DNA of 64,000 nucleotides, from NCBI GenBank assembly GCA_003116995.1, contig BDSL01000056.1:310001-374000 (forward strand), given 5' to 3'. A program made the translations under genes and the position numbers. Source of the DNA: Yamagishiella unicocca (lineage: Eukaryota > Chlorophyta > Chlorophyceae > Chlamydomonadales > Volvocaceae). Positions 49,210 to 61,803 of the stretch are shown in pieces. How positions within the stretch are numbered: the stretch's first letter is position 1; every line of letters begins with the position of its first letter. The notes beneath the pieces were generated by a model. That model worked only from the letters and a program-made list of their open reading frames with translations. It ran no database searches and was not told the origin of the DNA.

Positions 49210-50940
49210 GAGTTCTTCGCTGCAGTCCGACTATTTCGCGTCTGGGTTGGTGGGCGACTGGACGACCGCGCTGTACACGAACACCATGGCACCATAAGGC
49301 CCTATCACATACCTGCCATAAGGCGCACGGAGTGGTGCGGTCTCCCTGGAGCTACGCGGGGCGATATCGGCACCGCTACTGCTATCGGCGCCGCTGCTGC
49401 TGTTCCTACAGCCAGACCCGTCGACCTCACCACCGCCCTGGCAAAAGGGCCGGCAGAGGGCACATGGTGATGCGAGGCCGGGGCTAAGGCGAATAGGGCT
49501 CAGGTCCCGACAACCGCGTCCACACTCGACCCACCTAGGCACATCACGGTACTTGTCAGCGGACCAGCACATGTCGCTTACCCTGCCACGGCCTATGCTC
49601 CATCCTCTACCACCTCTTTCTCCTCCCTCAAACAGATTGCAAGGCTACCCTCCCCTGGTCGGCCCCCACACACATAGGATCGCGCCGCCCTCACATCCAA
49701 TACATTGGCTCTACACTGCCGTCGGACCCCGGCTGCGGCATCCATTTTACTCCAGACGGCATGGCAGAATGCAGCGCATGCACCCCGAAGGCCTTCAAGG
49801 CACCACCCACGTCACCACCGCCAGATGCCCCGGGACTGCTGCAGCATGGATGGCGGTGCTTGTGTTGATCAACGTCAACCAGCCGTGTGCGTGCAGGGCT
49901 GGTAGGACTGTCAGGTGGCCGCTCTCCGCAGCCCCAGCTGTTGCAGAGGGGTTTTGGTTAAGGAATCCGCGAATCCACGGCCGAGGGCGGTGAAGGTGAC
50001 GGTCCAGCGGAGCGGCGCGCCAAAGAGCAGGAATGGAGGCGCGGCTGAGGTGTAGTGATATGCAACGTTGACTGTAGCCAAGTATGGCGGTAAGGAGGTG
50101 ACTAGGCGATACAGGGAAAAAGGCGGCTGGAAGAGGCGCTGGTCGTAAAGTAAAAGCGTAGGATGGCCGTAACAAGAAGTGGATTTATCGGACGATGAGG
50201 CGAGGACCCAAGTGGAGCGCAGCCCGGAAAACTACCAAGAGCCCGTGAATGGGAACGAAAGAACAGTGTGCCCGGCACACCGGTACACTCTGTGCCAGTT
50301 CGTGCCTCCCCAGGGCGGTACCGTCGCCAGCACGGACTGGACTCCGACGCACCCAAGGGGTAGCACCGCCTCCACAGCCGTTACAGCGTGTCAGGTGGGG
50401 GAGCAGCCTCCTCGCCGGCTTCGTGGCCGGCCCCTCCAGCCCCTCCACCTTCGCCTGCCAGTCGGGCGTGGGGCTGCTACTATGGCATCCATTATTTCAG
50501 TGTTTCTCTCCGTTCCTGCAGATCTTCAGTCAGCTTCTCACGCCACCTCGCGCCCTCGTACACGGGCTTTCCTCACGGATACGACCCGCAGGCGTCCTTG
50601 GTAACGCTGCTGCAGCAGCACCACACAGCGGCCCTCGGCTACTCCCACAAGCAGCCTTCCACTTGCAAGCACGTTGTGTGGATCTGCCCGTTGGATTTGG
50701 AACCACTCCATGAGGCCCACGTGCCTAGCGCCAGCAGCACCATCTCCCACGTCGCAGCCCTTGCTCAGTAGCCACTCGCACACAGCTTGGTGCCCCGCCC
50801 GCGCTGCTGCGGACGGAACTGCATGCACAGCCGGACATTCACGCGCTGACGGAACTGCGCTGCCATGGGCCTAGCCACCAGGCGCATGGTGCACGGTACT
50901 TCGTTGTGGGGTGGGTTTGTTAGGATAACACCTGAGTTAT
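49210..50940 (-). pseudogene. Decayed ankyrin-repeat gene copy P1
   Basis: Scraps of the same family in changing frames: NEVPCTMRLVARPMAAQFRQ (about 50910-50850), ARAGHQAVCEWLLSKGCDVG and LMEWFQIQRADP (about 50810-50690), LLQQRYQGRLRV (about 50620), and AAESGHLTVLPALHAHGWLT with PGHLAVVTWVVP (about 49940-49797). Intervening repeats are lost and no single frame spans it. Confidence 0.65.
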
Positions 50941-50949
50941 ATGTCGACA

Positions 50950-51645
50950 AGTGGATACAATGATAATCAGTTAACCAGCACCTTGCCAGCGCCTCGTACC
51001 CCGGCGCCAACGTGTGTGTGTCCTTCCCTGCCCTCATACCATTAATATTGTACTGCAATCGAACATTCTGGGAGCTTACCGGTATTATGGGCTGCCTTTG
51101 CGGCAGCGAAAATTGGTACCAGCTTGCCCATTCGACACCACCCTATGCGATGCGGCCGATGGCTCTACCTTCTGGTATCTGGGGCCTGCCGTAACAGTCA
51201 CTACTCCCACCCTACACCACCTTCCCGCACCCCCCCTGTTTCCTGGATGTAAGCTGGTAACAAGAAAATAGTTGACAATCCTGGACTCGATCAAGTGTTC
51301 CAAATTGACAGCGTTGTGTTAAACCACCTGCCCAGCAGGCATGCCGGTACTGCTGCGACGCAAAATATGGTGGATGCACGGATGTGGTAGGGCCTAATTC
51401 CCGAGAGATGGGAGTCGGCGGCAGGGGGGCGGGGAGCAGGCGGGGTGCGGGCTTGCGGCGGGCCGCAGAGGAAGGTGGAGGTGGTGGTGCGGAATGAGGG
51501 TGCAGGCCGCGCATCAGGGTGCAGGCCGCGCATCAGGGTGCACGACACCAGGCTACGGCGCCGGATTTCCTTGCGATACGGCACAAAAGGGCAGGCGCCC
51601 GCTTGGCGATAGTGCCCTCCTTGGCCCAACTTGTGACTTTTCCCT
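50950..51645. other. Array spacer left of the second duplication block
   Basis: Shared with 45400-45700 and 57910-58390. It contains a short tandem GCATCAGGGTGCAGGCCGC (51515-51545). No gene seen. Confidence 0.5.
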
Positions 51646-51649
51646 GCCA

Positions 51650-52690
51650 GAAGACGGCACCTCCCTGACGGGGGTTCGTCGTGGCTGATGATTAACCCGG
51701 CACCGCGTGAGGCAGGAAACTGAGCAGCGAAAACGGGTAGCTGCGGGCGGCAGACGGTCAGCATGCCTGAGTGGGCGGCTAGACCACCCGGTAGGTCCTC
51801 TGTGAGGCGACCAACTGTTTTGTAATTTTCCCTCAAACGCCGTCATATCTGGAGCTCTTCGCTGCAGTCCACCTATTTCACCGCTGCGTCGTTGGGAGAC
51901 TGGGCGACTGCACACATGTGTTGCTAGCAGTGGCTGTTACAGTGGGCCCTACACCAAAAGGCTGCTGCAGGGTCCCTCGGGCGCGCAGCAATGTGTCAGC
52001 GACGTGGCAATCTTCGCACCTAGCTGTGGCGGTACGTAGCTGCCCCCACAGGGCATCGGGGCCTGGTTGCATGTGCCCTGGCGCTACCCTACGGGAACAT
52101 GTCATTCCGATAGCCATAACTGTGAAGATTTTGTTTCTGCACGTGCAGGTTTTTGCGACGCTGTTTCTGCATGTGCGGGCTTTTGCGATGCTGGGCCTCC
52201 CGTGCTATAGCTTACCACATAACTATCATTCCGTGCTGCTGTGGTGGGGTCGTACGTGCCGAAGGAGCGACAGGGGCGGGGAACTGCTCACCCCGACCAA
52301 GCACCAGCCGCGGCCCCTACCCAACGGGGATACCGAACCTCACATGTTACATGGGTGCCCACACCAAAGCAACGGACACGTGCACGAGCACACATCTACG
52401 AGTAGCGTCGTCCGCGCAGCTGTCGGCACACGGCAACACATGTGACATGCAGCTCAGCAGCCCGAGGTACAGGACATTTAGCTTTAACCAAACACTGTAG
52501 TGTGCTGGCCGGCACACTACTAATACTGGAACGGTAGGGGGCACCCTCATCGGCCCACCGCAACACCGCCGAGGAACCCTCAGCACCACAACACCGCCCA
52601 CAACCCTCATACCACAGGGCCCCTCCTCCCCCTCCTCGATACTTCCTCAACGTACGGTACATTAGTGGCATCGTCATGCGTGGGCTATCC
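51650..52690. repeat. Segmental duplication block, copy 2
   Basis: Partner of 40340-41525, same orientation, with shorter internal tandem arrays. See copy 1. Confidence 0.75.
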
Positions 52691-53101
52691 TAAGCCAGCA
52701 GCTGGCGACGACGTCGCGACCTCCGCAGCTTCTACAGGTGTTGCCTCAGCAAGGAGCCCGTCACTGTCGCCCCTGGTGCACCAAGCCCATCTCAGGCCCC
52801 GGACCTCCTGTCGCCCTGGTGCACCAAGCCCCCTCTCAGACCCCGGACAGTGGCGGATCGGGCCTCGAGGCCCCGCAACGCATGCTGTCGCCGTGTCGTC
52901 AATGAGGCAGCATGCGTGTCGGCAGCAGCTGGATGACGCAGCAGCAGCCCCACAACCCCAGCTCAACCCTTGACAACCTCCACAAGCTGCAGTTACACGA
53001 CGTAGGCTGTCATGGTGCCGCCGTAGCTCTTGCTTGTACGGCACCTCCCGTGGGCCCTACGGATGGCATGCAGATCTTTCTTCACCCCCCCCACCGCCCC
53101 A

Positions 53102-53368
53102 TCACCACGCCTCGCACACGGCCCAGTCCCGGTGTCCAGCGGCCTGCAGCACCGCCCCAGACGCACACGCGCCCAGTGCTGCGTCGTGTGGTGACGCCAG
53201 GAGCACCCTCACGCGACTGCCCCCACCCACCGCCACGCCGATGGCCCCACTCAGCCGCGCCGCCAGCACGTCCCGCTCCTCCTGCGCCCACACACCCCGC
53301 CACCCGCCGCTGCTCCCGCAACCCGGCAGCAGCGACGACAGAGGCAGGCGCCGGATGCCGGGAAGCAC
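53102..53368 (-). other. Conserved 88-codon frame downstream of gene C
   Basis: Intact over the same 88 codons as after gene B, with the same preceding in-frame TGA. Differences between the copies are few (for example CAAGAV versus CASGAV). Confidence 0.4.
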
Positions 53369-53426
53369 CTGTCAGCTGCCGCTGTCGCCACCACCGCCGC
53401 CACCGCAGCCGCTGCTGCCGCCGCCC

Positions 53427-55389
53427 TCAGGGAAGCCTAGACCTCCGCTGTTGCTGCTGCTCCTCCAACCAATCCTGCACCTCCCTCTGCTCATCCTCAC
53501 TCCTCAGCTCGGACGTGCACTCCATCGCCTCGTCCCAGTCCACGGGGCAGCCCACCTCCACCAGAGCACGAAGCACTGCTACGGAATCATGGTCAAGGGC
53601 CGCCTTGAAGACGCTACCGGTAGGGCCCCAGGGGCAGCCCAGCCGCACCAGGCAGCGCATCGTGGCCAGGTCGCCGATGAAGGCGGCCTCAACGTAGGGC
53701 CGGCCGTCGTTCTGGGGAAGGGGCGGCGAAAGGGCACATGGTGGTGCAAGGCCCGGGAGGAGAGGTGAATAGTTCCCAGGTCCCGACCACCACGTACAGC
53801 TTGGACCCACATACGTCGACACGGCTGTAGCAAGCAGCACCAATGAAGATCCGTACAATGACCTACCCCACCACGATCACTCAACCTCGTCTTCCCGCCA
53901 CACACCCAGGGTGTGAAACTCCCCCGAGTCCCACCTGGCCCCCCCGGGATCCCTGCCCTTGGTTGGTCGTCCATGGATTCGCGGGTTTATGTTTTTATAC
54001 CCCCCTGGTCCCCGCCCCCCTAGTCCCGGACCCCCGTCCCCGTCCCCGCCCTCCCCTATGGTCCCATCCCCCTTCTCCCCTGGCCGCCATACGCACCCGA
54101 AATCGACAGCCCCTTTGCACCAGCCACTCCAGCGCCTCTTCGCAGCCACTGTGGACGGCGCAGTCCAGGATTTCGTCATTCACATTGCAATCGCGGTCAA
54201 TCATCCAGGACAACAGCTGTACGCTGCCGGACCCGGCTGCGGCTTTTATGTTCTCCTGGGCGTCAGCACGCAGCACCTCCACCCCAAACACCTCCACCAC
54301 CCAAGCCACCACCGCCAGATGCCCCCGGGCCGCTGCGGCACGAAGGGTGGTCGCTGGGTCGAGTCCACATCCTCGTGCGCGCAGGGCTTGCAGGACGGCC
54401 AGGTGGCCGCCACCAGCAGCCTCTTGTACTTTCCAAGGATCGTCCAGCTGGAGACCCTGCGCCAGCATGAACTCCAGGGCGGCAACGTTGCCAGCGCGGA
54501 CTGCCGCAGCAACTGCCATCGCGTTTGCTGGGCAGCCCTGCTGCTGCAGCCACGTCAGCCGGTCCAGCGCGTCAGGGCAGGAAGCGGCAGCCAGGCAGGC
54601 TCCGGCGGGCCTGAGGAGGTTGCGGCCCAGATGCTGAAGCCACAGCACCTTCGCCTGCCAGTCGGGCGTGGGGCTGCCGGCAGCCGCGACTATGGCATTA
54701 CTTATGTAAGCGTTCCTCAGCGGCTCAGGGGTCTTGCACACACGCCATATCGGCTCCAGGCGTTCTTGGTAAATCCGCTGCAGTGTCGCCAGGTCGGCGA
54801 CCTTGGCTACTCCCACAAATAGCCGGCCACATTGGGTAGCGTCTTCGTGTGGGGATAACATTCTGCTCCGGAACCACTCCACGAGGTCCAGGCGCCCGCC
54901 AAGAACAGCGCCAGTGGCACCACATGCGAAGTCGCAGCCCTCGCTCAGTAGCCACTCGCACACAGCTTGGTGCCCTGCTCGCGCTGCTACAGCGATTGCG
55001 TCACCCAAGGGGCAGCCCCGCCGCCGGAGCCACTTGCACGCGTCCAGCTGCCCTGCGGCGGCCGCCGCCGCTAGCATGCATTCCGTAAGAATGCACCCAG
55101 CGCTGTCCACGGCCACCTCGAGGTTTGCCAGGACGCCGCTGGCTGCCGTCAGGCACACCAGCTCACGCCGACGATGCAACGGCAGTGGTCGCATGGCGCT
55201 CGGCACGCCCCAACGCTGTCGAAACGCAGGGGGCGGAGATGGAAGCGACAGCTGGACGTCCCTGAACTGACGGAACTGTGCTGCTGTGGACCTGTCCACC
55301 AGGCGGATGGTGCACGGTATTTCGTTGGAGGGTAGAAAACGCACAATGTTGTCCAAAATATCCGGTATCCATATTCGCGAAGCTGCCAT
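53427..55389 (-). CDS. Ankyrin-repeat protein with F-box-like N-terminus, gene C
   Basis: Exons 55389-54097 and 53711-53427, 525 aa, one codon shorter than B in the segment GACLAAASC. It starts MAASRIWIPDILDNIVRFLP. The frame is open 21 codons further upstream, to MPRVGRERELG, but the MAAS start is shared by all copies and is preferred. The ankyrin repeats run as in gene B. Its middle repeat (FACGATGAVLGGRLDLVEWF) matches gene A. Exon 2 begins NDGRPYVEAAFIGDLATMRC. All splice sites match those of B and D. Function is unknown beyond protein-protein binding. Confidence 0.8.
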
Positions 55390-55714
55390 GATGACTGCCG
55401 TGACCTCTTGTTCCTGCTGTCCTAACTCTCTTTCCCTACCAACTCGAGGCATACCGCTCTGTACGTTAATTATGATAGCTCACTCCATCTTTAGCCTCCT
55501 TGCCAAGGCCAGAATTGAGATGACGGTGGACGAACCTCGCCTATGGCGAGATGAAGTTATACTGGGCAAGAGGAGATCAGGTGGTCAGCCATGATCAACA
55601 TTAGTGAAGTATATTAGTGTCAACGTGCAGAGACCAGGTCACAGCCCTGTGGAAACCTTAACTTGCCAGCCTTCCGTACACCAGCGTCAATCTGTGTGTC
55701 TTTCACCCCGCCGA

Positions 55715-55845
55715 TGAACTGTTGGAAATGGGTATAATGCCCAATGCCACGATGCTACAGGTCATGAGTATCAAGGACTAACGAGCGTGTTGCACCCTAT
55801 TAGGAATCATCGCACAGCGATTACGGGTATCAGGACATAATTGCT
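55715..55845 (+). mobile_element. Decayed LINE tail, second copy
   Basis: Matches the last part of the LINE tail at 48820-48955 (ATGCCCAATGCCACGATGCT, GCACAGCGATTACGGGTATC) but has a deletion and frame changes. It sits in the spacer right of gene C, as the first copy sits right of gene B. Confidence 0.6.
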
Positions 55846-56094
55846 ATGTTATTTGGGCATGGCTACTATGTTCCCATTATAAAATTAAATCAGCAGCCTG
55901 CAGCCCGCTGTGGCGATAAACACCATTCGCAACATGTCCTGTTGATGATCGCAGAAGCTGTCTGTTGGGAGTCATCACAGCCCCCATGATGATTATAGGA
56001 GCTGTTTATTGGGAGTCATCGGAGTCGCGCAAACGTCGCACGCATCGCACGCTTGTCGCGTGAACACCAGGCGCCCACTGCGCGGTGTTGCTCG

Positions 56095-57905
56095 CTGGAG
56101 TTCTTCGCTGCAGTCCGACTATTTCGCGTCTGGGTTGGTGGGCGACTGGACGACCGCGCTGTACACGAACACCATGGCACCATAAGGCCCTATCACATAC
56201 CTGCCATAAGGCGCACGGAGTGGTGCGGTCTCCCTGGAGCTACGCGGGCCGATATCGGCACCGCTGCTGCTATCGGCGCCGCTGCTGCTGTTCCTACAGC
56301 CAGACCCGTCGACCTCACCACCGCCCTGGCAAAAGGGCACATGGTGATGCAAGGCCGGGGCTGAGGCGAATAGGGCTCAGGTCCCGACAATCGTGTCCAC
56401 ACTCGACCCACCTATGTCGGCACATCACGGTACTTGCCAGCGGACCAGCACATGCGCTTACCCTGCCATGGCCTTTTTGGCCTATGCTCCATCCTCTACC
56501 ACCTCTTCCTCCTCAAACAGCTTGCAAGGCTACCCTCCCCTGGTCGGCCCCCACACACATAGGATCGCGCCGCCCTCGCATCCAAGACATTGGCTCTACA
56601 CTGCCGTCGGACCCCGGCTGCGGCATCCATGTTTTACTCCAGACAGCATGGCAGGATGCAGCGCATGCACCCCGAAGCCGAAGGCCCTCAAGGCACCACC
56701 CATGTCACCACCGCCAGATGCCCGGGGATGCTGCAGCATGGATGGCGGTGCTTGTGTTGATCAACGTCAACCAGCCGTGTGCGTGCAGGGCTGGTAGGAC
56801 TGTCAGGTGGCCGCTCTCCGCAGCCCCAGCTGTTGCAGAGGGGTTTTGATACCGGTAAATGAATCCATGAATCCACGGCCCACAAACCGAGGGCGGTGAA
56901 GGTGACGGTCCAGCGGAGCGGTGCGCCAAAGAGCAGGAGTGGAGGCGCTGCTGACGTGTACTGGTATGCAACGTTGACTGTAGCCAAGTATGGCGCTAAG
57001 GAGGTGACTAGGCGATACAGGGAAAAAGGCGGCTGGAAGAGGCGCTGGTCGTAAAGTAAAAGCGTAGGATGGCCGTAATAAGAAGTGGATTTATCGGACG
57101 ATGAGGCAAGGACCCAAATGGAGCGCAGCCCGGAAAACTACCAAGAGCCCGTGAATGGGAACGAAAGAACAGTGTGCCCGGCACACCGGTACACTCTGTG
57201 CCAGTTCGTGCCTCCCCAGGGCGGTACCGTCGCCAGCACGGACTGGACTCCGACGCACCCAAGGGGTAGCCCCGCCTCCACAGCCGTTACAGCGTGTCAG
57301 GTGGGGGAGCACGGCTTCGTGGCCAGCCCCTCCAGCCCCTCCTCCTTCGCCTTTGAGTCGGGCGTGGGGCTGCCGGCAGCCGCGACTATGGCGTCCATTA
57401 TTCAGGTTTCTCTCCGTTCCTGCAGATCTTCAGTCAGCTTCCCACGCCACCTCGCGCCCTCATACACGGGCTTTCCTCACGGATACGACCCGCAGGCGTC
57501 CTTGGTAACGCTGCTGCAGCAGCACCACACAGCGGCCCTCGGCTACTCCCACAAGCAGCCTGCCACTTGCAAGCACGTGTGGATCTGCCCGTTGGATCTG
57601 GAACCACTCCATGAGGCCCATGTGCCCGCCACGAGGAGCGCCAGCAGCACCATCTCCCACGTCGCAGCCCTTGCTCAGTAGCCACTCGCACACAGCTTGG
57701 TGCCCCGCTCGCGCTGCTGCGGACGGAACTGCACACGCAGCCGGACATTTACGTGCTGACGGAACTGCACACGCAGCCGGACATTCACGTGCTGACGGAA
57801 CTGCACACGCAGCCGGACATTCACGTGCTGACGGAACTGCGCTGCCATGGGCCTAGCCACCAGGCGCATGGTGCATGGTACTTCGTTGTGGGGTGGGTTT
57901 GCTAG
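56095..57905 (-). pseudogene. Decayed ankyrin-repeat gene copy P2
   Basis: The same scraps as P1 in the same order, so P1 and P2 arose by duplication of an already broken copy. P2 carries a 36-bp unit (CGGAACTGCACACGCAGCCG...) three times in tandem at 57723-57840 where P1 has one. Confidence 0.65.
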
Positions 57906-58600
57906 GATAACACCTGAGTTATATGTCGACAAGTGGATACAATGATAATCAGTTAACCAGCACCTTGCCAGAACCTCGTACCCCGGCGCCAACATGTGTG
58001 TGTCCTTCCCTGCCCTCATACCATTAAATTTGTACTGCAATCGAACATTCTGGAAGCTAATTATGGGCTGCCTTTGCGGCAGCGAAAATTGGCACCAGCT
58101 GGGGACCGACTTGCCCATTCGACACCACCCTATGCGACGCGGCCGATGGCTCTACCTTCTGGTGTCTGGGGCCCGCCGTAACAGTCACTACTCCCACCCT
58201 ACGCCACCTTCCCGCAACCCCCCTGTTTCCTGGATGTAAGCTGGTAACAGGAAAATAGTTGACAATCCTGGACTCGATCAAGTGTTCCAAATTGACAGCG
58301 TTGTGTTAAACCACCTGTCCAGCAGGCATGCCGGTACTGCTGCAATGCAAAATATGGTGGATGCACGGATATGGCAGGGCCTAATACTCGAGGGGCAAGG
58401 GCCAGCGCCATACACCACGCGTGCCATGTAGAAGCAGGAACCTGCCACGCCTGCGGACCGGACCGGGTTTTGACCGAACACAGCCAACCAAGCCACCCTG
58501 ACTACCACAACCCCAGCTCAACCCTTGACAACCTCCACAAGCTGCAGTTAAGCGACGGAGGCTGTCATGTGCCGCTGTAGCTCTTGCTTGTACGGCACCT
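57906..58600. other. Array spacer left of gene D
   Basis: Shared with 50930-51400 and 45400-45950. No gene recognised. Confidence 0.5.
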
Positions 58601-58974
58601 CCCGTGGGCCCTATAGATGGCATGCAGATCTTTCTTCACCCCCCCTACCGCCCCACCACCACGCACACGGCCCAGTCCCGGTGTCCAGCGGCCTGCAGCA
58701 CCGCCCCGGCCGCACACGCGCCCAGTGCTGCGTCGTGCGGTGACGCCAGGAGCACCCTCACGCGACTGCCCCCGCCCACCGCCACGCCGATGGCCCCACT
58801 CAGCCGCGCCGCCAGCACGTCCCGCTCCTCCTGCGCCCACACACCCCAACACCCGCCGCTGCTCCCGCAACCCGGCAGCAGCGACGACAGAGGAAGGCGC
58901 CGGATGCCGGAAGCACCTGTCAGCTGCCGCTGTCGCCACCACCGCCGCCACCGCCGCCGCTGCTGCCGCCGCCC

Positions 58975-60936
58975 TCAGGGAAGTCTAGACCTCCGCTGTT
59001 GCTGCTGCTCCTCCAACCAATCCTGCACCTCCTCCTGCTCATCCTCACTCCTCAGCTCGGACGTGCACTCCATCGCCTCGTCCCAGTCCACGGGGCAGCC
59101 CACCTCCACCAGAGCATTAAGCACTGCTACGGAATCATGGTCAAGGGCCGCCTTGAAGACGCTACCGGTAGGGCCCCAGGGGCAGCCCAGCCGCACCAGG
59201 CAGCGCATCGTGGCCAGGTCGCCGATGAAGGCGGCCTCAACGTAGGGCCGGCCGTCGTCCTGGGGAAGGGGCGGCGAAAGGGCACATGGTGGTGCAAGGC
59301 CCGGGAGGAGGGGTGAATAGTTCCCAGGTCCCGACCACCACGTACAGCTTGGACCCACATACGCCGACACGGCTGTAGCAAGCAGCACCAATGAAGGTCC
59401 GTGATGTCACCTACCCCACCACGATAACTCAAACTCGTCTTCCCGCCACACATCCAGGGTGTGAAACTCCCCCGAGTGCCACCTGGCCCCCCCGGGATCC
59501 CTGCCCTTGGTTGGTCGTCCATGGATTCGCGGGTTTATGTTTTTATACCCCCCTGGTCCCCGCCCCCCCCTAGTCCCGGACCCCCGTCCCCGCCCTCCCC
59601 TATGGTCCCATCCCCCTTCTCCCCTGGCCACCATACACACCCGAAATCGACAGCCCCTTTGCACCAGCCACTCCAGCGCCTCTTCGCAGCCACTGTCGAC
59701 GGTGCAGTCCAGGATTTCGTCATTCACATTGCAATCGCGGTCAATCATCCAGGACAACAGCTGTACGCTGCCGGACCCGGCTGCGGCTTTTATGTTCTCC
59801 TGGACGTCAGCACGCAGCACCTCCACCCCAAACACCTCCACCACCCAAGCCACCACCGCCAGATGCCCCCGGGCCGCTGCGGCACGAAGGGTGGCCCCTG
59901 GGTCGAGTCCACATCCTCGTGCGTGCAGGGCTTGCAGGACGGCCAGGTGGCCGCCAGCAGCAGCCTCTTGTACTTTCCAATGATCGTCCAGCTGGAGACC
60001 CTGCGCCAGCATGAACTCCAGGGCGGCAACGTTGCCAGCGCGGACTGCCGCAGCAACTGCCATGGCGTTTGCTGGGCAGCCCTGCTGCTGCAGCCACGTC
60101 AGCCGGTCCAGCGCGTCAGGGCAGGAAGCGGCAGCCAGGCAGCAGGCTCCGGTGAGCTGGCGGAGGTTGCGGCCCAGACGCTGAAGCCACAGCACCTTCG
60201 CCTGCCAGTCGGGCGTGGGGCTGTGGGCGGCCCTGATTATGGCATGACTTATGTAAGCGTTCCTCAGCGGCTCAGGGGTCTCGCACACACGCATCATCGG
60301 CTCCAGGCGTTCTTGGTACATCCGCTGCAGTGTCGCCAGGTCAGCGACCTCGGTTACCCCCGGAAATAGCCGGACATGTTGGGTAGCGTCTTCGTGTGGG
60401 ATTAACATTCTGCTCCGGAACCACTCCACGAGGTCCACGCGGCCGGCATCAATAGCGGCAGTGGCACTGACTCGCACGCCGCAGCCCTCGCTTAGTAGCC
60501 ACTCGCACACAGCTTGGTGCCCCGCTCGCGCTGCTGCGGTGATTGCCTCACCCAAGGGGCAGCCCCGCCGCCGGAGCCACTTGCACGCGTCCAGCTGCCC
60601 TGCGGCGGCCGCCGCCTCTAGCATGCATTTCGTAAGAATGCACCCAGCGCTGTCCACGGCCACCTCCAGGTTTGCCAGGACGCCGCTGGCTGCCGTCAGG
60701 CACACCAGCTCGCGCCGGCGATGCAACGGCAGTGGTCGCATGGCGCTCGGCACGCCCCAACGCTGTTGAAACGCATGGGGCGGAGATGGAAGCGACAGCT
60801 TGACGACCATGAATTGACGGAACTGCGCTGCTGTGGACCTGTCCACCAGGCGGATGGTGCACGGTACTTCGTTGGGGGGTAGAAAACGCACAATGTTGTC
60901 CACAATATCCGGTAACCATATCCGCGAAGCTGCCAT
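58975..60936 (-). CDS. Ankyrin-repeat protein with F-box-like N-terminus, gene D
   Basis: Exons 60936-59641 and 59259-58975, 526 aa, with a GTGTGTATG donor. It starts MAASRIWLPDIVDNIVRFLP; the open frame extends to MPRVGRERELG at 60999. Repeats run as in gene B, including the B-type middle repeat VRVSATAAIDAGRVDLVEWF, even though gene C lies between B and D. Exon 2 starts DDGRPYVEAAFIG. The 88-codon frame that follows is broken by a one-base loss (GCCGGAAG for GCCGGGAAG) and a changed end. Confidence 0.8.
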
Positions 60937-60999
60937 GTTGACTGCCGTGACCTCTTGTTCCTGCTGTCCTAACTCTCTTTCCCTACCAACTCGAGGCAT

Positions 61000-61440
61000 A
61001 CCGCTCTGTACGTTAATTATGATAACTCACTTCACCTTTAGCCTCCTTGCCAAGGCTAGAATTAAGATGACGGTGATCAGGACGGACCTCGCGTACTATG
61101 TCGAGATGAAGTTATGTTTGGCAAGAGGAGGTCAGGTGGTCAGCCATGATCAACATTGTTAAAGTAAATCAGTGTCAACGTGCAGAGACCAAGTCACTGC
61201 TCTGTGGAAATCTTAACTTGCCAGCCTTCCGTACACCAGCGCCAATCTGTGTGTCTGTCTCTCCGCCCGCTCCCCCCCCCCCGGGTCCCACGAGGCTAAC
61301 CATGGGTATATGCCAGAGGCCATGGCGGCCACCTAGAGCAACATCGATCGGCGCCAAATCAGCAGCCTGCAGCCGGCTATGGCGATAAACACCGTTCGCA
61401 ACATTTCCTGTTGATGATCGCAGAAGCTGTCTGTTGGGAG
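61000..61440. other. Right end of the ankyrin array, spacer
   Basis: Contains the upstream flank of gene D (61000-61250), then the GGCTATGGCGATAAACACC spacer module (61357-61440), which here joins directly to the 88-codon frame instead of another ankyrin gene. Confidence 0.5.
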
Positions 61441-61461
61441 CTAAACCCCCCCCCCGCCCCA

Positions 61462-61803
61462 TCACCACGCCTCGCACACGGCCCAGTCCCGGTGTCCAGC
61501 GGCCTGCAGCACCGCCCCGGCCGCACACGCGCCCAGTGCTGCGTCGTGCGGTGACGCCAGGAGCACCCTCACGCGACTGCCCCCGCCCACCGCCACGCCG
61601 ATGGCCCCACTCAGCCGCGCCGCCAGCACGTCCCGCTCCTCCTGCGCCCACACACCCCACCACCCGCCGCTGCTCCCGCAACCCGGCAGCAGCGACGACA
61701 GAGGCAGGCGCCGGATGCCGGGAAGCGCCTCTCCGCTGCCGCTGTCGCTGCCGCTGTTGCCGCCGCCGCCGCCGCTGCCGCCGCCACTGCCTCCATCAAA
61801 GCC
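61462..61803 (-). other. Array-derived 88-codon frame beside the rhodanese-like gene
   Basis: An open frame from a CTGCAG acceptor-like site at 61803: GFDGGSGGGSGGGGGNSGS, then GEALPGIRRLPLSSLLPGC, to the stop after CEAW. It has 113 codons and a Gly-rich lead like copy A. It could be the last exon of the rhodanese-like gene, a fusion product, or a relic of the array. Confidence 0.4.
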
